NCBI GenBank assembly: GCA_023701085.1
Contig: JAMPXR010000080.1
Coordinates: 1-9,055 of the forward strand
Length of the DNA: 9,055 nucleotides
DNA from: Ramlibacter sp.
Lineage (GTDB): Bacteria; Pseudomonadota; Gammaproteobacteria; Burkholderiales; Burkholderiaceae_C
Reading direction: 5' to 3'
In this document: piece after piece, positions 6,272-9,055 of the stretch
Numbering within the stretch: position 1 is the first letter of the stretch
Layout: each line of letters starts with the position of its first letter
Notes under the pieces: model-generated
What the model saw: only the letters and a program-made list of their open reading frames with translations
Told to the model about the DNA's origin: nothing
The model's database searches: none
Program-made: the position numbers and the translations under genes

Positions 6272-7329
6272 GAAACCTCCAGCGCGCGTGCCTGCGGCGC
6301 CTTGGCGGCGCTGCGCAAACCGCGGATCGTGGCCATCGTGTCGGCCAGGCTCTGCTCCAGCGGGAATTGCTGGCGCCAGCCCAGCTCGCGCTTGGCGCGG
6401 GCATTGGACATGGTCCACGCCTTGCCCTTGATCGCGGCGATGAATTCGGGGCCCGCCGTGCGGGGAGTGCCGAGCGTCTTGTGATTGAGCCAGTCGAGCA
6501 GAGGACCCATCCCCGTCGCGAACGCGGGAAAGATGCGCGGCGCGGCGGGCACCGATGGATCGATTGAATGCATGACCCTGGCGAGCTCGAAGAGGGAGGG
6601 GAGCACGTCGTTGACGATGAGGAAACGGCCCGTGGCGCCGCTTTCCGCCGCCAGCAGATGCCCGCTGACCACGTCGCGGATGTCCACGGCCGGGAAATTC
6701 GCATCGGGCGCGCCCATCCGGTAGGCGCCCAGCATGATGGATTCGACGACGTCGGTGCTGGGCGTGCCGCGCACGAAACCGGGGCCGAGGATGGCGCCCG
6801 GCAGCACCGTCACGAGGTCCAGACCGTGTTCCTTCGCCAGCTTCCAGGCCTCCTGTTCGGCGAGGGTTTTTGCGCGGTGGTAGGGCGAGCTGAAGTCGGT
6901 CCGCCAGTCCTCCTCGGTCGTGGCCCTGCCGCCGGTTTCGACCATGGGCACGGTGACGGCCGACGAGGTCAGCACCACGCGCCGCACACCGGCCCGCGCG
7001 GCTGCCAGCATCGCCGAGCGGGCCCCTTCGATGCTGTCGCGCACCATGTCCTCGACTTCGGCGGCGTTGGCCGTGTAGTTCTTGTAGGTGGCCGCGACAT
7101 GGAAGAGCGTGTCGATCCCCGCCGCGGCGGCTTCGAACTGCTTGCCGTCGCGAACGTCCAGGCTCACCAGCTCGATGTCGGCTGTCGGCAGATGGCCGCT
7201 CTTGCGGCTGTCGCTGCGATCCCGCACGGAAGCACGTACCCGATGTCCGCGCTCGAGGAGGGCCCTCACGAGGTTGTTTCCCAGGTGGCCGTTCGCGCCG
7301 GTGACCAGCACGGTCTTCGAGTTTTCCAT
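6268..7329 (-). CDS. Extended SDR oxidoreductase, NAD(P)-dependent epimerase / dihydroflavonol-4-reductase-like
   Basis: This 353-residue Rossmann-fold enzyme begins with the nucleotide-binding motif TVLVTGANGHLGNN, where Gly11, Gly14 and Gly17 form the G-x-x-G-x-x-G of extended SDRs. RASVRDRS (32-39) carries arginines suited to NADPH. TSSA (121-124) supplies the active-site serine, and YHRAK gives Tyr150 and Lys154, the catalytic Y-x-x-x-K. LPGAILGPG (177-185) and VDIRDVVSGHL (215-225) are typical of the dihydroflavonol-reductase/3-beta-hydroxysteroid dehydrogenase group. Such enzymes reduce ketones or aldehydes or oxidise alcohols; the substrate cannot be read from sequence. The ATG at 7329 is chosen over one 13 codons upstream because GGAGG lies five bases before it and homology starts at KTVLVTGANG. 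It is divergent from the acyl-CoA dehydrogenase across a 140-nt region with paired dyads, and its stop overlaps that of the dipeptidase. Confidence 0.88.
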   Translation of the reverse strand: MENSKTVLVTGANGHLGNNLVRALLERGHRVRASVRDRSDSRKSGHLPTADIELVSLDVRDGKQFEAAAAGIDTLFHVAATYKNYTANAAEVEDMVRDSIEGARSAMLAAARAGVRRVVLTSSAVTVPMVETGGRATTEEDWRTDFSSPYHRAKTLAEQEAWKLAKEHGLDLVTVLPGAILGPGFVRGTPSTDVVESIMLGAYRMGAPDANFPAVDIRDVVSGHLLAAESGATGRFLIVNDVLPSLFELARVMHSIDPSVPAAPRIFPAFATGMGPLLDWLNHKTLGTPRTAGPEFIAAIKGKAWTMSNARAKRELGWRQQFPLEQSLADTMATIRGLRSAAKAPQARALEVS

Positions 7330-7339
7330 GACAGCCTCC

Positions 7340-7395
7340 AGTTCCGAGAATGTCGGAAGTCCCCGCAATCTAGCGCAAGTTCCGGGATGGCGGAA
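7340..7395. promoter_or_regulatory. Two imperfect copies of a TTCCG...CGGAA dyad in the divergent promoter region
   Basis: AGTTCCGAGAATGTCGGAA (7340-7358) and AGTTCCGGGATGGCGGAA (7378-7395) are near repeats of each other. Each holds a dyad: TTCCGA-N5-TCGGAA in the first and TTCCG-N6-CGGAA in the second. Their centres are about 38 bp apart. They flank the putative -10 of the SDR gene at 7367-7372. Repetition plus symmetry suggests a regulator binding as two dimers; the protein is unknown. Confidence 0.5.
7367..7372 (-). promoter_or_regulatory. Possible -10 element of the SDR promoter
   Basis: The minus strand reads TAGATT (7372-7367), 4 of 6 to consensus, lying between the two dyads. No clear -35 stands at the right distance. 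A start near 7360 would leave a leader of about 30 nt with the first dyad and the GGAGG ribosome site. The support is weak and mainly positional. Confidence 0.25.
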
Positions 7396-7434
7396 TGCCG
7401 TGTTCGGGCGAGTTGCTCGTCAGCAAGCGGGTGC

Positions 7435-7463
7435 CCGACAGTACCGGACCGCCCGCCCATAAT
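7435..7463 (+). promoter_or_regulatory. Sigma-70-like promoter of the acyl-CoA dehydrogenase gene, leaderless
   Basis: CCGACA (7435-7440, 4 of 6 to TTGACA) and CATAAT (7458-7463, 5 of 6 to TATAAT) are separated by exactly 17 bp. Transcription would start six to eight bases after the -10, at or next to the A of the ATG at 7470. No Shine-Dalgarno sequence precedes this ATG, so the signals agree with a leaderless mRNA. The -35 lies about 40 bp downstream of the second TTCCG dyad. Confidence 0.5.
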
Positions 7464-7469
7464 CGGCCC

Positions 7470-8633
7470 ATGATCGAACGCACCCTCTTCAACGCCGACC
7501 ACGAGGCTTTTCGCGACAGCTTCCGCCGCTTCCTCGACAAGGAGGTCGCGCCCCATCACGCCGCCTGGGAGGAGCAGGGCTACGTCGACCGCTCGGTATG
7601 GACCCGGGCCGGCGACAACGGCTTCCTGTGCGCCAGCTTGCCGGAACCGTACGGCGGCTCGGGCGCCGACAAGCTGTATTCCGTGGTGCAGATGGAAGAG
7701 CTGGCACGTGGCGGCTACACCGGCATCGGGTTCGGGCTGCACAGCGAGATCGTCGCGCCCTACATCCTGCACTATGGCACCGAAGAGCAGAAGCGAAGAT
7801 ACCTGCCCAGGCTGGCGCGCGGCGAGATGATCGGGGCGATCGCCATGAGCGAGCCGGCCGCCGGCAGCGACCTGCAGGGCATCAGGAGCACGGCCCTGAA
7901 GCAGGCCGACGGCAGCTACCTGCTGAACGGCAGCAAGACCTTCATCACCAACGGCTGGCATGCCGATCTGGTGATCGTCGTGGCCAAGACGAACCCCGCC
8001 GCGGGGGCGAAGGGCACCAGCTTGCTGCTGGTGGAGCGCGGGATGGAAGGTTTCGAACACGGCAAGCGGCTCAAGAAGCTGGGCATGAAAGCACAGGACA
8101 CCGCCGAGCTGTTTTTCGAGAACGTGCGCATTCCCGCCGGCAACCTGCTGGGCGGCGACGCGTTCGAGAACAAGGGCTTCATCTGCCTGATGGAGCAGCT
8201 GCCCTGGGAGCGCATGCAGATCGCCGTGACCGCGGTGGCGGCGGCCCAGGCCGCCATCGACGGCACCGTGCAGTACGTGAAGGACCGCAAGGTGTTCGGC
8301 CAGCCGGTGGCGGCGTTCCAGAACACCCGCTACACGCTGGCCGAGCTGCAGACCGAGGTGCAGGTCGCCCGCGTGTTCGTCGACAAGTGCCTGGAGCTGG
8401 TGTGCCAGGACAAGCTGGACACGGCCACGGCCAGCATGGCCAAGTACTGGACCAGCGACCTGCAGTGCAAGGTCATGGACGAATGCCTGCAGCTGCACGG
8501 CGGCTACGGCTACATGTGGGAATACCCCATCGCCCGCGCCTATGCCGACGCGCGCGTGCAGCGCATCTACGGCGGCACCAACGAGATCATGAAAGAGGTG
8601 ATCACGCGGGCGATGGGGCTGGGCGCCGGATAA
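7470..8633 (+). CDS. Acyl-CoA dehydrogenase, long-chain (ACADL-like) type
   Basis: This 387-residue FAD enzyme carries out the first step of beta-oxidation, acyl-CoA to trans-2-enoyl-CoA, passing electrons to electron-transfer flavoprotein. The N-terminal helical domain (about 1-120) is followed by AIAMSEPAAGSDLQGI (123-138), the FAD/substrate signature of the middle domain, and FITNG (158-162). The C-terminal domain has RKVFGQPVAAFQNTRYTLAE (273-292), QLHGGYGYMWEYPIARAYAD (341-360) and IYGGTNEIMKE (366-376). Position 368, where medium-chain enzymes have the catalytic Glu of 'IYEGT', is Gly. Glu247 in LPWERM instead occupies the helix position of the base in long-chain and isovaleryl-CoA dehydrogenases, and the C-terminal blocks resemble human ACADL closely. 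An ATG at 7395 is in frame, but homology starts at MIERTLFNADHEAFR, so 7470 is chosen. No ribosome binding site is visible. Chain-length preference is inferred. Confidence 0.92.
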   Translation: MIERTLFNADHEAFRDSFRRFLDKEVAPHHAAWEEQGYVDRSVWTRAGDNGFLCASLPEPYGGSGADKLYSVVQMEELARGGYTGIGFGLHSEIVAPYILHYGTEEQKRRYLPRLARGEMIGAIAMSEPAAGSDLQGIRSTALKQADGSYLLNGSKTFITNGWHADLVIVVAKTNPAAGAKGTSLLLVERGMEGFEHGKRLKKLGMKAQDTAELFFENVRIPAGNLLGGDAFENKGFICLMEQLPWERMQIAVTAVAAAQAAIDGTVQYVKDRKVFGQPVAAFQNTRYTLAELQTEVQVARVFVDKCLELVCQDKLDTATASMAKYWTSDLQCKVMDECLQLHGGYGYMWEYPIARAYADARVQRIYGGTNEIMKEVITRAMGLGAG

Positions 8634-8638
8634 GCGCG

Positions 8639-8692
8639 CCGGGCCGGTCGCGCCGCGGCGCCATCCATCGCCGCGTGGATGCGACGGCCCGG
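8639..8692 (+). terminator. Long GC-rich hairpin just after the acyl-CoA dehydrogenase stop
   Basis: CCGGGCC (8639-8645) pairs with GGCCCGG (8686-8692), and GTCGC (8647-8651) with GCGAC (8681-8685), with one bulged G at 8646. Inside it, CATCCA and TGGATG form a second 6-bp stem. It begins five bases after the TAA. No T-run follows directly, so it may act as an mRNA 3'-end stabiliser or a Rho-assisted terminator rather than a strict intrinsic one. Confidence 0.35.
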
Positions 8693-8759
8693 GGAACGCG
8701 GCCTGTTGCTTTCCCCGCATCGCGCGCGTGGGTAATTCCCGGGCGGGCCGACCGCTACT

Positions 8760-8773
8760 TTGATCAAGGTCAA
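8760..8773. promoter_or_regulatory. Near-consensus FNR/ANR (CRP-FNR family) box
   Basis: TTGATCAAGGTCAA matches the FNR consensus TTGAT-N4-ATCAA at 9 of 10 defined positions. It is centred about 152 bp before the LysR start codon in an otherwise GC-rich non-coding stretch. If it activates at -41.5, transcription would start near 8808 on the plus strand, but no good -10 is visible there. It suggests oxygen-responsive control of the LysR gene or an unseen small transcript. Confidence 0.55.
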
Positions 8774-8918
8774 GCGGGGCCGACGTGCCCATTGGTGGAA
8801 AAGCCGCTCTTTCGGACAATCGGTCGATGCGCAGGATGGCCGACTCACGCACCGAACCGCACGCGTTGCGGCGCGGTCCCCCGCGCGCGCGCGCCGGCCG
8901 CTAGGGACACCCGATCCG

Positions 8919-9055
8919 ATGAGGCGCTACCTTCCCTCCAGCATGATGCTGAAGGCCTTCGAGGCATCGGCCAAGCGTCTGAGTTTCACCCTCGCCGCGG
9001 AGGACTTGTGCCTCACGCAAAGCGCCATCAGCAAGCAGGTGATCGCGCTGGAGGA
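8919..9055 (+). CDS. LysR-family transcriptional regulator, N-terminal fragment (GcvA-like)
   Basis: Forty-five complete codons are visible from the ATG at 8919 before the window ends. The reading MRRYLPSSMMLKAFEASAKR, then LSFTLAAEDLCLTQSAISKQVIALEE, is the N-terminal winged helix-turn-helix of LysR regulators. 'LSFT-AAE-L-LTQSAISKQ' is the recognition region and closely resembles the GcvA subgroup. The effector domain is outside the window. The ribosome site is weak (AGGGA at 8903-8907, about 11 bases upstream). The 285-nt gap before it contains the hairpin at 8639-8692, the FNR box, and a 13-nt alternating CG tract (8882-8894). Whether it controls the upstream acyl-CoA dehydrogenase is unknown; genes beyond the right edge are equally likely targets. 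Confidence 0.85.
   Translation, partial: MRRYLPSSMMLKAFEASAKRLSFTLAAEDLCLTQSAISKQVIALE

Noticed and set aside
7266..8852. A 528-codon open frame on the minus strand
   Set aside because: It is antisense to the acyl-CoA dehydrogenase and crosses the divergent promoter region. Its composition is that of a GC-driven shadow frame.
8882..8894. A 13-nt alternating CG tract that could adopt Z-DNA
   Set aside because: It is short and in strongly GC-rich surroundings; nothing ties it to function beyond its closeness to the LysR start.
8827..8904. A 25-codon ORF (MRRMADSRTEPHALRR...) downstream of the FNR box
   Set aside because: It has no ribosome binding site, an Arg/Pro-rich composition and no recognisable motif. 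Such short ORFs are frequent by chance in GC-rich DNA.

Overview
This is a GC-rich, densely coded bacterial chromosome segment. It looks like a betaproteobacterium of the Burkholderiales (Comamonadaceae or Alcaligenaceae-like). That placement is an inference from three things: the codon bias, the beta-oxidation gene set, and a C/G-rich dyad repeat between two genes of a kind I associate with that order. No rRNA, tRNA, CRISPR array, insertion sequence, integrase or phage gene is visible. I did not find an undescribed multi-gene system. The content is ordinary lipid and acyl-CoA catabolism with transport and regulatory genes, and most of the unusual signals lie between genes.

Layout, left to right. 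Minus strand: the first 60 codons of a MarR-type regulator (1-180, running off the left edge), an MFS transporter that starts at TTG (214-1446), a bifunctional enoyl-CoA hydratase/3-hydroxyacyl-CoA dehydrogenase of the FadB/FadJ type (1560-3719), and an acetyl-CoA acyltransferase (thiolase, 3836-5041). Transcription runs thiolase, then hydratase/dehydrogenase, then MFS, then MarR. Plus strand: a Tat-exported M19 dipeptidase-like protein (5183-6271), divergent from the thiolase. Minus strand: an extended SDR of the NAD(P)-dependent epimerase/dihydroflavonol-reductase type (6268-7329), whose stop codon overlaps that of the dipeptidase. Plus strand: a long-chain-type acyl-CoA dehydrogenase (7470-8633), divergent from the SDR. 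Plus strand: the start of a LysR-type regulator (8919 to the right edge).

Function. Acyl-CoA dehydrogenase, enoyl-CoA hydratase/3-hydroxyacyl-CoA dehydrogenase and thiolase together cover all four steps of a beta-oxidation turn. They sit in two transcription units separated by the dipeptidase and the SDR. No acyl-CoA ligase, electron-transfer flavoprotein or FadR/PsrA-type regulator lies in the window. The MFS and MarR genes could form a drug or metabolite efflux unit controlled by the MarR protein.

Regulatory structure. Five non-coding signals are the most interesting part. (1) A perfect 16-bp palindrome lies just upstream of the marR start. (2) A long hairpin contains the whole Shine-Dalgarno sequence of the MFS gene. 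(3) A hairpin plus U-run lies in the thiolase/dipeptidase divergent region. (4) Two copies of a TTCCG...CGGAA dyad lie in the SDR/acyl-CoA dehydrogenase divergent region, next to a promoter that would give a leaderless mRNA. (5) A near-consensus FNR/ANR box lies upstream of the LysR gene. All are sequence-level inferences without experimental support.
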